Below are positions 1 through 8,539 of a stretch of DNA of 38,421 nt, in pieces. The DNA is from an uncultured Spartobacteria bacterium. Lineage in GTDB: Bacteria; Verrucomicrobiota; Verrucomicrobiia; Chthoniobacterales; Terrimicrobiaceae. Positions within the stretch are counted from its first letter, which is position 1, and every line of letters starts with the position of its first letter. A program made the translations under genes and the position numbers. Under the pieces are notes generated by a model. That model ran no database searches, was not told the DNA's origin, and saw only the letters and a program-made list of their open reading frames with translations. The stretch is taken from contig CALCJD010000089.1 in NCBI GenBank assembly GCA_937960895.1, positions 1-38,421 on the forward strand. The letters run 5' to 3'.

Positions 1-622
1 CATCAAGCAAAAAATCAAAACAGCGGTCTTTAGAGCGTATTGAATCGTTCGGGACATCCCAAACGGGGGGGGAACAACTTTGTTTGCATGGTGAACGCGT
101 GAATCGTCGAACGCCCTCCACCTGTCAAGTCTTTAGCACCGCTAAGATTGCATTTTCATCTATGCAACAGGTTAATTCTACATCTTAACGTTTTAAGAAG
201 GGTTTTTGCCGGTTTATGAAACAGGTTGCTTATTTTCTAATAAATGTTCCCTCCCGACCTTTTTCACAAGGTTCCTCCGTTTATTTTTTCCTGAAACAAT
301 CCCAACAGCCTGCCTAACGCGCAGATAAGCTATCCGGCCGCTTGGGGTCGGCAAACCCCGGATTGACCGGTCATCACCCCCATACAAGGATTACTAAGCG
401 CATCCGGACTTAGCGATGGAAGGAGGCCGGGGAACACGCCGTGCGAGCCGGGGCGTTTTCCGTTCCGGAATCGTTTTCCAGGACTTCGGGGGAGGATGTT
501 TCTCCGTCAATCATCCTTGTTCCACTTTTCCCGGACCAGCCGGGATGCCGACCGCCTTCACACGACACGAAAAAGACCTTACCTTGACCGGTTGCGGGAT
601 GGTCATAGAATCGCGCGTTTCC
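1..622. other. Intergenic region upstream of the TMTC-like gene
   Basis: No convincing gene is seen here. The first 300 bases are visibly richer in A and T, with several T-runs, than the GC-rich coding DNA that follows. The reading frame of the downstream gene is open back to about 416, but the encoded residues there do not look like conserved protein. Small hairpins can be drawn, for example GGGGT/ACCCC near 345-360 and CTAAG/CTTAG near 393-412, but they do not match a riboswitch family I recognise. The first three bases read ATG on the minus strand, so a divergent gene could begin exactly at the edge; this cannot be tested inside the window. Confidence 0.5.
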
Positions 623-2587
623 ATGCAACACCCCGCATCACCGTCCCTCGCTCCCTCCGATCCGCCGGGGAGCCGAAGGACCGGCGGCCTCTTCCTCCTG
701 CAGTGCATGGCGATTTTTGTCGTGGGTTTTCTGGCGGTGTCTCCGTCCCTGGATGGCGGCTGGCTCTGGGACGACGACCAGCAAATCTCCGCCAATTTGA
801 ACCTGCGGGACCTGGACGGACTGCGCCGAATCTGGACCGAGCCGTCCGAAAGCGACTATTATCCGGTCAAATCCCTGATTGCCTGGGGACTCTGGCAGTT
901 GTGGGGGCCGGTTCCGACGGGTTATCGCGTGTTCAACCTGGTCTGCCATCTGACCGGCGCGCTGTTGATCTGGAGGTTGCTTGGCCGTCTCGGACTGCGC
1001 TGGGGCTGGCTGGGAGGGCTTCTCTTTGCCGCCCATCCCCTGACGGTGGAATCCGTGGCCTGGATCAGCCAGATCAAGAACACGGTGTCCCTGCCCTTTC
1101 TGCTGCTCGCGATGTTGGGGTACATCGACTACGACGAGCGGCGGCGGAGCGGCCGACTGGTGGGAGCGGTCTTATTTTTTCTCGCAGCCATGCTTAGCAA
1201 ATCCTCGGTCGTCATGTTTCCGGCTGTGGCGCTGTTATACTGCTGGTGGAAACGCGGGACCCTGGACCGGCGGGACATTTTGTCCGTCCTTCCCTTCGCG
1301 GGGATTTCGCTGATTTTCGGTTGCGTGACGATCTGGTTTCAAAACACGCGGGCCATCGGGGAGTATCCGATTCCGGACCTCGGCTGGGTGGCGCGGCTGG
1401 CCGGCGCTGGGGTGAACGCCTGGTTTTATCTGGTGCAGTTTTTCCTGCCTGTCGGACTGTCCCCCATTTATCCGCACTGGAAAATCGATCCGCCCGCCGC
1501 CTGGCAACTGCTGACCGTGCCGGCTTTTGCCATTTTGTTCCGATGGTTTTGGACACGGAGGGCCGGCTGGGGACGCCACGCCGTGCTGGGCCTTGGTTTT
1601 TTTCTGCTCAATCTGCTGCCCGTGCTGGGACTCCAGCCGATGGCGTTCATGGCCTTCAGCTGGGTGAGCGATCATTTTGTTTATCTTCCGATGATCGGAT
1701 TGATCGGGCTGGTCGTCGCCGGGGCGGAAGCGGCGTATCGGCGTTTGCGGAACCCCTGGAAAAACGCGGAAATCACGCTGCTTGGGGCGGTGGTTGTCAT
1801 TCTGACCACGCTCAGCCATGCCCATGCGGCGGTTTTCCGGAATGCGGAGGCCCTGTGGACCCGGGCCGTCGAGCGATATCCCGAATCCGCCCCGGCCCTC
1901 AACAGCCTGGGTGCCGCCCAACTGGAACAGGAGCGCGTTTTCGAAGCCCTCGCGAACATCGGGGAAGCCCTCAAAAGACGCGCCGATTTTCCCGAGGCAC
2001 GGAACAACCTCGGTCTTGCGCTGTGGAAACTCGGCCGGAAGGACGAGGCCCTGGTCCAGTTCCGGGAGGCCCTGCGGCTCAAACCCTGGCTGGCCAGCGC
2101 CCATTTCAACGCCGGCTCCCTGGTGCTGGAGGAAAGCGAAACCGACCCCTCCCGGCTGCCGGAAGCGATCGCCCACCTTGAGGACGCGACGAAACTGCAC
2201 CCCGCGCACCCCGGCGCCCGAAGCGCTCTGGGTCTCGCCCTGATGATGGCCGGCCGGCCGGAGGAGGCCGCCGCCGAATTGCAAAAGGCCCGGGAACTCG
2301 CGCCTTGGAAGGTCGAGATCCACAACAATTTCGGCAAACTGTTCCTCCAGCAGGGCGACGCCCCGGAGGCGGAGAAGCATTTCCGCCGGGCCATTGCACT
2401 GGATGCCCGCTGTGCCGTCGCCTACAACAACCTCGGCGTGGCTCTTTTCCTCATGGGCCGGCCCGCCGAGGCGCTGTCCGCGTTTCAAACGGCGCTTGAC
2501 ATCGACCCGGCCTACCGGAACGCACAGGCCAACCGGGATCTTCTCCTCATGAGGCTCCGTGAGAAAGGGGAAGCGGGAACGGACTGA
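623..2587 (+). CDS. TMTC-like membrane glycosyltransferase with C-terminal TPR repeats
   Basis: Predicted polytopic inner-membrane protein of 654 aa, similar in layout to TMTC/PMT-type O-mannosyltransferases: a GT-C membrane half followed by tetratricopeptide repeats. A hydrophobic helix lies at residues 22-41. It is followed by the acidic loop motif WLWDDDQQIS (D50-D52), where GT-C enzymes carry their catalytic or metal-binding acidic residues, and then by a YYPVKSL segment. HPLTVESVAWISQIKN near residue 140 is typical of this family. About ten further membrane segments precede five to six TPR units at roughly residues 408-645. Such enzymes transfer a sugar from a polyprenyl-phosphate donor to periplasmic acceptors, and the TPRs probably bind the acceptor protein. 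In-frame ATGs occur at 599 and 623 with no clear ribosome binding site; 623 is chosen because it sits just before the first helix. The gene stands alone and converges on gdhA. Substrate is unknown. Confidence 0.8.
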   Translation: MQHPASPSLAPSDPPGSRRTGGLFLLQCMAIFVVGFLAVSPSLDGGWLWDDDQQISANLNLRDLDGLRRIWTEPSESDYYPVKSLIAWGLWQLWGPVPTGYRVFNLVCHLTGALLIWRLLGRLGLRWGWLGGLLFAAHPLTVESVAWISQIKNTVSLPFLLLAMLGYIDYDERRRSGRLVGAVLFFLAAMLSKSSVVMFPAVALLYCWWKRGTLDRRDILSVLPFAGISLIFGCVTIWFQNTRAIGEYPIPDLGWVARLAGAGVNAWFYLVQFFLPVGLSPIYPHWKIDPPAAWQLLTVPAFAILFRWFWTRRAGWGRHAVLGLGFFLLNLLPVLGLQPMAFMAFSWVSDHFVYLPMIGLIGLVVAGAEAAYRRLRNPWKNAEITLLGAVVVILTTLSHAHAAVFRNAEALWTRAVERYPESAPALNSLGAAQLEQERVFEALANIGEALKRRADFPEARNNLGLALWKLGRKDEALVQFREALRLKPWLASAHFNAGSLVLEESETDPSRLPEAIAHLEDATKLHPAHPGARSALGLALMMAGRPEEAAAELQKARELAPWKVEIHNNFGKLFLQQGDAPEAEKHFRRAIALDARCAVAYNNLGVALFLMGRPAEALSAFQTALDIDPAYRNAQANRDLLLMRLREKGEAGTD

Positions 2588-2619
2588 TCCGACTGATCGC
2601 TGTGAGGGTTTGCCGCGGT

Positions 2620-3960
2620 CTACACAATGCCTTGGGCCAGCATGGCATTGGCCACTTTCACGAAGCCGGCGACGTTCGCTCCCTGGACGTAGTTGGTGTA
2701 ATTGTCACCCACCCGGCCGTGGGAAACGCAGGAGTGATGGATCGCCTGCATGATCGCATGCAGCTTGGTGTCGACCTCCCCTTCGGTCCATGACATGCGG
2801 ACGGCGTTCTGGGTCATTTCCAATCCGCTGGTGGCCACTCCGCCGGCGTTGGAAGCCTTCCCCGGAGCATACAGGATCCTGGCCTCCAAAAAGAGATTGG
2901 TGGCCTCGAGGGTGGACGGCATGTTCGCGCCCTCGGCGACGCAGAAACACCCGTTCTTCAGGAGCGTTTTGGCATCCTCGGCATGGAGTTCATTTTGCGT
3001 GGCGCAGGGAAGGGCGATGTCACATTCCAAGTGCCAGGGGGTTCCGTTTTCAAAATAAGGCAGATGAAACTCCTCCGCGAAGTCCCGGATGCGGCCTCGT
3101 TGAACCATTTTGAGCTCCATCACCCAGGCCAGCTTCTCCTCGTCGAGTCCCCCGGGAATGTGGACCGTGCCGTTGGAATCCGACAGCGAAATGACCTTCG
3201 CGCCGAGTTCGAGACATTTTTTCGCAGCATAAAGGGACACGTTTCCCGACCCGGAAATGGCGACACGCAATCCGTCGATCACCCGCGAACGCGTGTGCAG
3301 CATTTCCTGGGCAAAATAGACACAGCCGTAGCCGGTGGCCTCCGGCCGGATGAGACTGCCTCCGTAGCTCAATCCCTTCCCCGTGAAGGTGGAGGTGAAC
3401 TGATTGGCCAGCTTGCGATACTGGCCGAAAAGAAAGCCGATCTCCCGTGCGCCCACCCCGATGTCGCCGGCGGGAATGTCGGTGTCGGGTCCGATGTGAC
3501 GGAACAACTCCGAGATGAACGACTGGCAGAAACGCATGATCTCGCCATCGCTTTTGCCCTTGGGATCAAAATCCGCGCCGCCTTTTCCACCGCCCATGGG
3601 AAGGGTGGTCAGGGAATTTTTGAAAACCTGCTCAAAGGCGAGGAATTTCAGAATGCTCAGGTTCACCGAGGGGTGAAAACGCAATCCTCCCTTGTAGGGC
3701 CCGATGGCGCTGTTCATTTGCACGCGGTATCCCCGATTGACATGAACCTGTCCGTGATCATCCACCCAGGGGACGCGGAAGATGATGATGCGCTCCGGTT
3801 CCACCAGGCGCTCAAGGAGCCCCTGTTCGGCGTAGTGAGGGTTTTCCTTCAGGAAGGGAGCCAGGGAAAACAGAACCTCCTCGACCGCCTGATGAAATTC
3901 ATGGTGGTGGGGATCCTTGGCTTTGATGCGCTGGAGCAGGAGTTCAAGGGATACTTTCAT
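2620..3960 (-). CDS. gdhA: NADP-type glutamate dehydrogenase
   Basis: Glutamate dehydrogenase catalyses the reversible reductive amination of 2-oxoglutarate with ammonium. The protein is 446 aa when started at MKVSLELLL, almost the length of E. coli GdhA (447), and it follows that protein closely as I remember it. Examples are LLERLVEPER, the SAIGPYKGG/RFHPSVN block, PMGGGKGG with the catalytic lysine K126, and PAGDIGVG with the catalytic aspartate D166. A Rossmann domain follows (AISGSGNVS). The frame is open 21 codons further upstream, but those residues are not family-like, so 3960 is preferred. It is a hexameric class I enzyme and probably uses NADPH for assimilation; coenzyme preference is inferred from similarity. 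The gene lies 85 bp downstream of the methyltransferase gene on the same strand and converges on the TMTC-like gene. Confidence 0.96.
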   Translation of the reverse strand: MKVSLELLLQRIKAKDPHHHEFHQAVEEVLFSLAPFLKENPHYAEQGLLERLVEPERIIIFRVPWVDDHGQVHVNRGYRVQMNSAIGPYKGGLRFHPSVNLSILKFLAFEQVFKNSLTTLPMGGGKGGADFDPKGKSDGEIMRFCQSFISELFRHIGPDTDIPAGDIGVGAREIGFLFGQYRKLANQFTSTFTGKGLSYGGSLIRPEATGYGCVYFAQEMLHTRSRVIDGLRVAISGSGNVSLYAAKKCLELGAKVISLSDSNGTVHIPGGLDEEKLAWVMELKMVQRGRIRDFAEEFHLPYFENGTPWHLECDIALPCATQNELHAEDAKTLLKNGCFCVAEGANMPSTLEATNLFLEARILYAPGKASNAGGVATSGLEMTQNAVRMSWTEGEVDTKLHAIMQAIHHSCVSHGRVGDNYTNYVQGANVAGFVKVANAMLAQGIV

Positions 3961-4045
3961 GGGAAGCAGTCCATTGTTTTCAGCGCCGGGGGACCCGTCA
4001 ATGACACACTGATCCCAACTCACTCAGAACCAGAACCTTCCATCC

Positions 4046-5002
4046 CTACTTGCGGACCGCCCAAACCGTGGAGGAACCGTGTCCGGGCGGAAAATCCGGC
4101 TGGGAGACCGGCGGCAGGAATTCGACCCGTCCCCGCGCCACCCGGGACGCCATCGAGCGCAGTTTGAAGACGTTGAGGGAAGTGCAGTTGGTCGAAAGCA
4201 GGAGGGAGGCCCCGGGGGCGGCGCAGGCCAGGGCGAGGGCCATCAATTCCTCGTAGTCCTTCGCGGCGCGGAAGGTGCGCTTGGGTCCGGCCCGGCCGAA
4301 AGTGGGCGGGTCGAGAATGATGACGTCAAATTGTTCGCCGCGGGCGGCCAACCGCGGAAGCACCGCGAGCACGTCGTCGGCAATGAAACGATGCGCGGAC
4401 GGATCGAGTCCGTTGAGCTCGAAATTGCGGCGTCCGCGATTCAGGGAGGATTTGGAAAGATCCACGCTCAGCGTACGGGCTCCCTCCGCAGCGGCGGCCA
4501 CGGAAAAGGCGCAGGTGTAGGCAAAGGTGTTCAGCACATGAACCGGCCGGAGGGAGCGGAGGCGGAGCCGGTTGGCGCGCTGATCGCAAAACATCCCCAC
4601 GGAATACCCGGAGGCAAAATCGACCTCGTAGGACAGTCCGCTTTCCCGCACAACCTCGCGGGTCGACGCGTCGGGTTCGCCCCGCAGCAGCACCGGCTGG
4701 TCGTTCTCCCTCGGCTGCCGGACGAGCAGGCGCACATAAACGCGGGAGAGCGTCACGCCGACCTCCTTTTGCCAGTTCTCCAGCCCGGCGAGCAAGGGTT
4801 CCGCCGCGGCGTGATCCTTCACGGAAATCATCGCCGTGGCGCCGAAGCGTTCGATCCACTGATGCTCCGAGGAAAAGATCCGGTACGCGGTGGTGCCTTC
4901 GCGCTCCAGCTCCTCCGCCGCCGTCGGGGACAGCCAGGAGGAAACGGACGCCGTTGCCCCGGAGCGTTCGGCGGGCGAAGGGGAATGACGGCGGCGTTTC
5001 AT
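4046..5002 (-). CDS. RlmI-like class I SAM-dependent methyltransferase
   Basis: Predicted RNA methyltransferase of 318 aa related to RlmI (23S rRNA m5C1962), but lacking the N-terminal PUA domain of RlmI (about 396 aa). The SAM-binding motif I region is VLNTFAYTCAFSVAAAAEGA (157-174), the acidic end of strand 2 is VDLSKSSLNRGRRNF, and motif IV is ILDPPTF (229-235). C273 in LLLSTNCTSL occupies the place of the nucleophilic cysteine of m5C enzymes. The first 25 residues are low in conservation. Its ATG overlaps the TGA of the upstream protease gene (ATGA), so it is probably translated by coupling in the hydrolase-protease-methyltransferase operon. The exact target RNA cannot be read from sequence; a protein or small-molecule substrate is less likely. 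Confidence 0.82.
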   Translation of the reverse strand: MKRRRHSPSPAERSGATASVSSWLSPTAAEELEREGTTAYRIFSSEHQWIERFGATAMISVKDHAAAEPLLAGLENWQKEVGVTLSRVYVRLLVRQPRENDQPVLLRGEPDASTREVVRESGLSYEVDFASGYSVGMFCDQRANRLRLRSLRPVHVLNTFAYTCAFSVAAAAEGARTLSVDLSKSSLNRGRRNFELNGLDPSAHRFIADDVLAVLPRLAARGEQFDVIILDPPTFGRAGPKRTFRAAKDYEELMALALACAAPGASLLLSTNCTSLNVFKLRSMASRVARGRVEFLPPVSQPDFPPGHGSSTVWAVRK

Positions 5003-6816
5003 GATGACGGCGCCAGGGGCGGCATCGGGGCGTCGAGCGCGTCGGCGATGGCGCGGAGGAGTTCGTATTCCGGAAGCTCGACGGTGCCGTCGTGCGCCAC
5101 CACCTCCCGGCAGGCCCGCAGGACGGTTCTTTTGACATCCGGCGACGACTCCGCCAGCCGGTCGAGCGCGGCATCGATGGCGGACAGATCGCAGGAGGTT
5201 CCGCAGTGGAGCGGATGGGAGGCGGTGTTGATGAGCAGTTCGCGCACCCCCGCGGCAAAGGCGGCCTCGCGAGTCTCGGCCGTGTCATGTCCCACCACGG
5301 CCAGGCCGGTGAGCAGGGCCTCCACTTCGGGAAGGACCTGAACCACCGAACGGTATTTGACCGCCGGGCCGCGCGAGTTGGTGAAAAACAACTCAAGATG
5401 GCGGAGGATCGTCTTCTGCAGCGCGTATTCGAAGAGATGGATTTCGCGGTCGCTCTCCACCAGATGGCGCACATTGTTCCGGAAGACGGCGTATTGATCG
5501 GGGGACAAATGCCGCAGGGTGGGAATCACCAGATCCACCAGGGGCAGGCGCTGCTCGAGGGCGATTTCGCCGCGGCGTTGATAAAGCCGCATCATCTCCG
5601 CGCGCATGGCCTCGTCGATTTTCAGATCGCGAAGCTGTTCGGCGCGAATTTCGGGGCGCTCGTCAAGCAGGAGGGTGTAAACAAAGGCGCAGGCGCCCTG
5701 AAGGTCGCGGACGGATTCGCCGGCAAATCCCGGCAGGCCCGCCAGGAGGGCCGTCGCGCGGGCCAACGACCGTGCGCTGAGCAAACCGTCCTGGGGCTGG
5801 CCGGACTCCCTGGGCAGGGGTGGCGGCTCCGGCAGCTTCACGTCGTCGGGATTGAAATCCGGCGCGACGGCGCGAATGCGTTCCTCGATGGGCGGATGGG
5901 TGGCGAAGAGGGACAACAGGGGGTCGGCCAGTCCGTTGCTGAAATAGAGGTGGCTGGCCTCGGCCGCGCGCGGACTGGAAAGGCGGGAGGCAAACTTGCG
6001 GATCTTGGCCAGCGCGCCGGCGATGCCCAGCGGGTTGCGGGTGAACTGGACGGCAGCGGCGTCGGCCAGGAACTCCCGCTGACGGCTCACCGCCGCCTTG
6101 ATGAGGTTGCCGAAAAACACCCCGATCCAGCCGACCAGATACAACGCGGCGCCGGCGGCCAGCAGGGCAAGCATCACCCCGCCCCGGCGGCTGTCGCTCG
6201 AACGTTCGCGGGGGGCGTAGGCGCCCAGACGAAACAGGAACCCTCCGATGAGCGCCAGGCAGAGGATGCCGTTGAGCAGCCCCATGAGCTGAATGTTCAG
6301 CTTCATGTCCCCGTGAAGGAGGTGACTGAACTCATGGGCGATCACGCCCTGCAGCTCGTCGCGGGTGAGCTTCCTGATGCAGCCGCAGGTCACCCCGATG
6401 ACGGCGTCGCCCGGACCGTGACCGGCGGCAAACGCATTGATGGAGGAATCCGGCAGCAGGTACACCTCGGGAACCGGAACGCCCGACGCCAGGGCCATTT
6501 CCTCCACGACATTGAGAAGCCTGCGTTCGTCGAGATCCTGGGTGTTTGGCGCCACCGGCTCACCGCCCAGCATTACGGCCACCACGCGCCCGCCCTGGGA
6601 AAGTTCGGCCATTTTCACGATGCTGCCGAGCGTCACGGTGACGAGCACCCCGCCCGAGACCCACGCCAGGGTTTCGAGGTCCCCATAGGGCACCCCCAGA
6701 AGATTCGAAAACACGGCCTGCAACGCCGCGATGATGCCCACCACGGCAAGCAGAAAATACACAATCAGCCAGCGGGTCCGGCGTTGGGCGCGTGCCTGTC
6801 TTTCGAAGAAGTCCAT
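4999..6816 (-). CDS. M48 family membrane zinc metalloprotease with long C-terminal extension
   Basis: Membrane-bound metalloprotease of the M48 (HtpX/Ste24-like) family, probably involved in membrane-protein quality control. Two N-terminal helices (about 16-36 and 49-68) are followed by the conserved stretch GVPVPEVYLLPDSSINAFA. HEFSH at 161-165 supplies two zinc ligands and the catalytic glutamate, and E248 in REFLAD is the third ligand. Two more helices lie between them (about 173-199 and 214-236), and ATHPP at 306-310 is the usual M48 C-terminal signature. HtpX ends near 290-300 residues, whereas this protein continues for about 275 more, a largely helical extension of unknown role that may be TerB-like. 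The start at MDFFERQ follows the TAG of the hydrolase gene after one base, and the stop overlaps the methyltransferase start, so the three genes are tightly coupled. Confidence 0.88.
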   Translation of the reverse strand: MDFFERQARAQRRTRWLIVYFLLAVVGIIAALQAVFSNLLGVPYGDLETLAWVSGGVLVTVTLGSIVKMAELSQGGRVVAVMLGGEPVAPNTQDLDERRLLNVVEEMALASGVPVPEVYLLPDSSINAFAAGHGPGDAVIGVTCGCIRKLTRDELQGVIAHEFSHLLHGDMKLNIQLMGLLNGILCLALIGGFLFRLGAYAPRERSSDSRRGGVMLALLAAGAALYLVGWIGVFFGNLIKAAVSRQREFLADAAAVQFTRNPLGIAGALAKIRKFASRLSSPRAAEASHLYFSNGLADPLLSLFATHPPIEERIRAVAPDFNPDDVKLPEPPPLPRESGQPQDGLLSARSLARATALLAGLPGFAGESVRDLQGACAFVYTLLLDERPEIRAEQLRDLKIDEAMRAEMMRLYQRRGEIALEQRLPLVDLVIPTLRHLSPDQYAVFRNNVRHLVESDREIHLFEYALQKTILRHLELFFTNSRGPAVKYRSVVQVLPEVEALLTGLAVVGHDTAETREAAFAAGVRELLINTASHPLHCGTSCDLSAIDAALDRLAESSPDVKRTVLRACREVVAHDGTVELPEYELLRAIADALDAPMPPLAPSS

Positions 6817-6817
6817 G

Positions 6818-7855
6818 CTAGGGTTGAGCTTCGCCGCCGGCGTGTTGACGGAAAAATTCCACGAGTTTTTTGCGCACGCCGCCCGCCTGCGGGCCGAGTT
6901 GCACGACATGACCCGCGTCCGGCACCACCATCAGCTCCGCATCCGGCATGGCCGTCGCGGCGGCCCGGCTGTCCTCCAGGGGCACACAGAGGTCCTTCTC
7001 CCCATGGACGAACAAGGCGGGCACCTCCATCTTTGCCCAGGGGAAATCCTCCAGGGCCCGGATCTGCAGCAGGTCATTGCGCGCCCCGGTTTCCCGCGGG
7101 CTGAGCGGATTGAACGAACCCATGAGGCCCGCATACCAGTCACACTGCACCGGATCCGCCGCGATTGCCTGCACAACCGCCGCCCGTTGGTCCTCGGTCA
7201 GGGTGCTGGTCTTGCGAAGCAACCATTCCAGTCCCCGCCGCGGATCGCGCTCCGCAATCTCCCAGGCCACCCAGGCGCCGACATCCCCGGTGAGACCGCG
7301 CAGGATCTCGCGGCCGAATTCGACCCCGGTGGTTTCCGCGGCCGCAAACGGGTTGAACCGTTTGGTCACCGGCGAAATCAGGGTGAGGGCCGCGGTGCGT
7401 TGCGCATGCCTGCGGGCGAAAAAAAGCGCCGCCGGCGCGCCTTCGGAAAAGGCGAGCACCCGGACCTTATCCACCCCGAGTTCGTCCAGCAGGGCCGCCA
7501 TGGCATCCGCCTGCTGCATGGGAAGCAGGCCGGTTTCCAGCGGGGTGCGCAGGTAGCCCGGGCGGGACGGCGCGATGACCTGAAACCCCTCGTCCCGCAG
7601 TCCGGCGGCCAGCAATTTCGCCTGGTCGTATCCTCCGGGGGCCCCGTGAAAGACGAGTATGGCCGGCCCCTCCCCCTCCACGAGAAATTCCACCGGGCCC
7701 GCATTCGTCCGCCCGACCTCACTGTCGGCGTCGAGGGCGGCCATCTTGTCCGCGCGCCACGACGTGAATCGTGCCAGCAGGATCCCGCCGGCAAGCAGCA
7801 CCAGCACCACAGCCAGAAAGACCACCCTCGCAATCAGGCGCAGCGGAGACTTCAT
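6818..7855 (-). CDS. Membrane-anchored alpha/beta hydrolase
   Basis: Alpha/beta-hydrolase-fold protein of 345 aa with an N-terminal membrane anchor or signal (residues 7-29), so the catalytic domain is probably periplasmic. The oxyanion-hole segment is VFHGAPGG (68-75). The nucleophile elbow is AFSEG with S137, in which the first glycine of the usual GxSxG is replaced by alanine. The acid is the aspartate of HGEKDLCVP and the base is the histidine of DAGHVVQLG near the C-terminus. The natural substrate cannot be inferred. The chosen start, MKSPLRL, directly precedes the hydrophobic segment; the frame is open 18 codons further, but that would run up to the tRNA gene. It is the first gene of the operon with the M48 protease and the methyltransferase, and lies 43 bp downstream of the tRNA on the same strand. 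Confidence 0.85.
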   Translation of the reverse strand: MKSPLRLIARVVFLAVVLVLLAGGILLARFTSWRADKMAALDADSEVGRTNAGPVEFLVEGEGPAILVFHGAPGGYDQAKLLAAGLRDEGFQVIAPSRPGYLRTPLETGLLPMQQADAMAALLDELGVDKVRVLAFSEGAPAALFFARRHAQRTAALTLISPVTKRFNPFAAAETTGVEFGREILRGLTGDVGAWVAWEIAERDPRRGLEWLLRKTSTLTEDQRAAVVQAIAADPVQCDWYAGLMGSFNPLSPRETGARNDLLQIRALEDFPWAKMEVPALFVHGEKDLCVPLEDSRAAATAMPDAELMVVPDAGHVVQLGPQAGGVRKKLVEFFRQHAGGEAQP

Positions 7856-7898
7856 GCCATCATCACTCCCCGCTGGACCGGCGGGCGTCAATAAAATG

Positions 7899-7971
7899 TG
7901 GGGGCACACGGATTCGAACCGTGAACCAAGCAGTTATGAGCCGCCTGCTCTGACCGTTGAGCTATACCCCC
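7899..7971 (-). tRNA. tRNA with CAU anticodon, probably tRNA-Ile2 (lysidine type)
   Basis: A complete 73-nt cloverleaf reads on the minus strand. The acceptor is GGGGGTA pairing with TGCCCCC, with discriminator A at 7899. The D arm is GCTC/GAGC, the anticodon stem is GGCGG/CTGCT around loop CTCATAA, and the T arm encloses TTCGAAT. The anticodon CAT lies at 7936-7938. CAU tRNAs can be initiator Met, elongator Met or Ile2. The segment AGCAGGCGGCTCATAA and the following CTGCTTGG closely resemble E. coli ileX as I remember it, which favours Ile2 modified by TilS to read AUA. The 3' CCA is not encoded. It may be cotranscribed with the hydrolase gene downstream. Confidence 0.93.
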
Positions 7972-8182
7972 GGGGAAGCTCCGGACCCTTCGTTCCGGAA
8001 AAGTTTCAGTTTATGTGGTTTTGGGGCCGGGGAAAAGCAAATCCGGGGGAAAATGCCGGGGGCCGACACTTTGGAAACGTCCGGGGGAAGCCGCCGGAAC
8101 CGGCGCCTTGCGGGAAAATCCCGGCCTTCCCCTCGCATCCCGGCTTGCCAAGAGGGTATCCCCCGCCTAAGACAGTCGGGTT

Positions 8183-8521
8183 ATGAAGAAAATTGAGGCC
8201 ATTATCAAACCCTTCAAAATGGAAGACGTCAAAGAGGCTCTCGCAGAAGTGGGGATCGAGGGCATGACGGTCAGCGAAGTCAAGGGCTTTGGCCGCCAGA
8301 AGGGTCACACTGAGATCTATCGCGGCAGCGAATACACGGTGGATTTTCTTCCCAAGGTGAAATTCGAAATCGTGGTCTCCGATTCCATCGTGGACAAGGC
8401 CGTGAAGGCCATCTCGAATTCGGCCAAAACCGGCAAGATCGGCGACGGCAAGATTTTCGTCCTTCCCATCGAAAACGCCATTCGCATCCGCACCGAAGAA
8501 ACCGGCGAAAGCGCCATCTAG
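8183..8521 (+). CDS. glnB: Nitrogen regulatory protein PII
   Basis: A 112-residue PII signal protein of the GlnB/GlnK type. PII is a trimer that senses 2-oxoglutarate and ATP/ADP and binds targets such as glutamine synthetase adenylyltransferase, NtrB or AmtB. The sequence matches the family from end to end: MKKIEAIIKPFK at the start, VKGFGRQKGHTE before the T-loop, Y51 in YRGSEYTVDFLPK as the uridylylation tyrosine, and TGKIGDGKIFVLP as the nucleotide-binding B-loop. It resembles GlnB more than GlnK, though the names are not reliable across phyla. Unlike the common glnK-amtB pairing, the next gene is uppP, 18 bp downstream. A weak TTGCCA-17 bp-TAAGAC promoter-like pair lies in the 60 bases upstream; no clear sigma-54 site was found. 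Confidence 0.96.
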   Translation: MKKIEAIIKPFKMEDVKEALAEVGIEGMTVSEVKGFGRQKGHTEIYRGSEYTVDFLPKVKFEIVVSDSIVDKAVKAISNSAKTGKIGDGKIFVLPIENAIRIRTEETGESAI

Positions 8522-8539
8522 TCCGCGCCTCCGGACTCC

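Noticed and set aside
301..430. Possible riboswitch (cyclic-di-GMP-I-like GGCAAACC and a following hairpin)
   Set aside because: The conserved segments do not occur in the family order, and the paired regions are short. No tetraloop-receptor layout could be drawn.
7899..7971. tRNA as an attachment site for an integrated element
   Set aside because: No integrase gene, no duplicated tRNA 3' end and only housekeeping-type genes on both sides within the window.
7972..8182. Sigma-54 promoter for glnB
   Set aside because: The only GG/GC candidate (TTGGCAAGCCGGGATGC) is on the wrong strand for glnB, and its spacing is 11 rather than 10.
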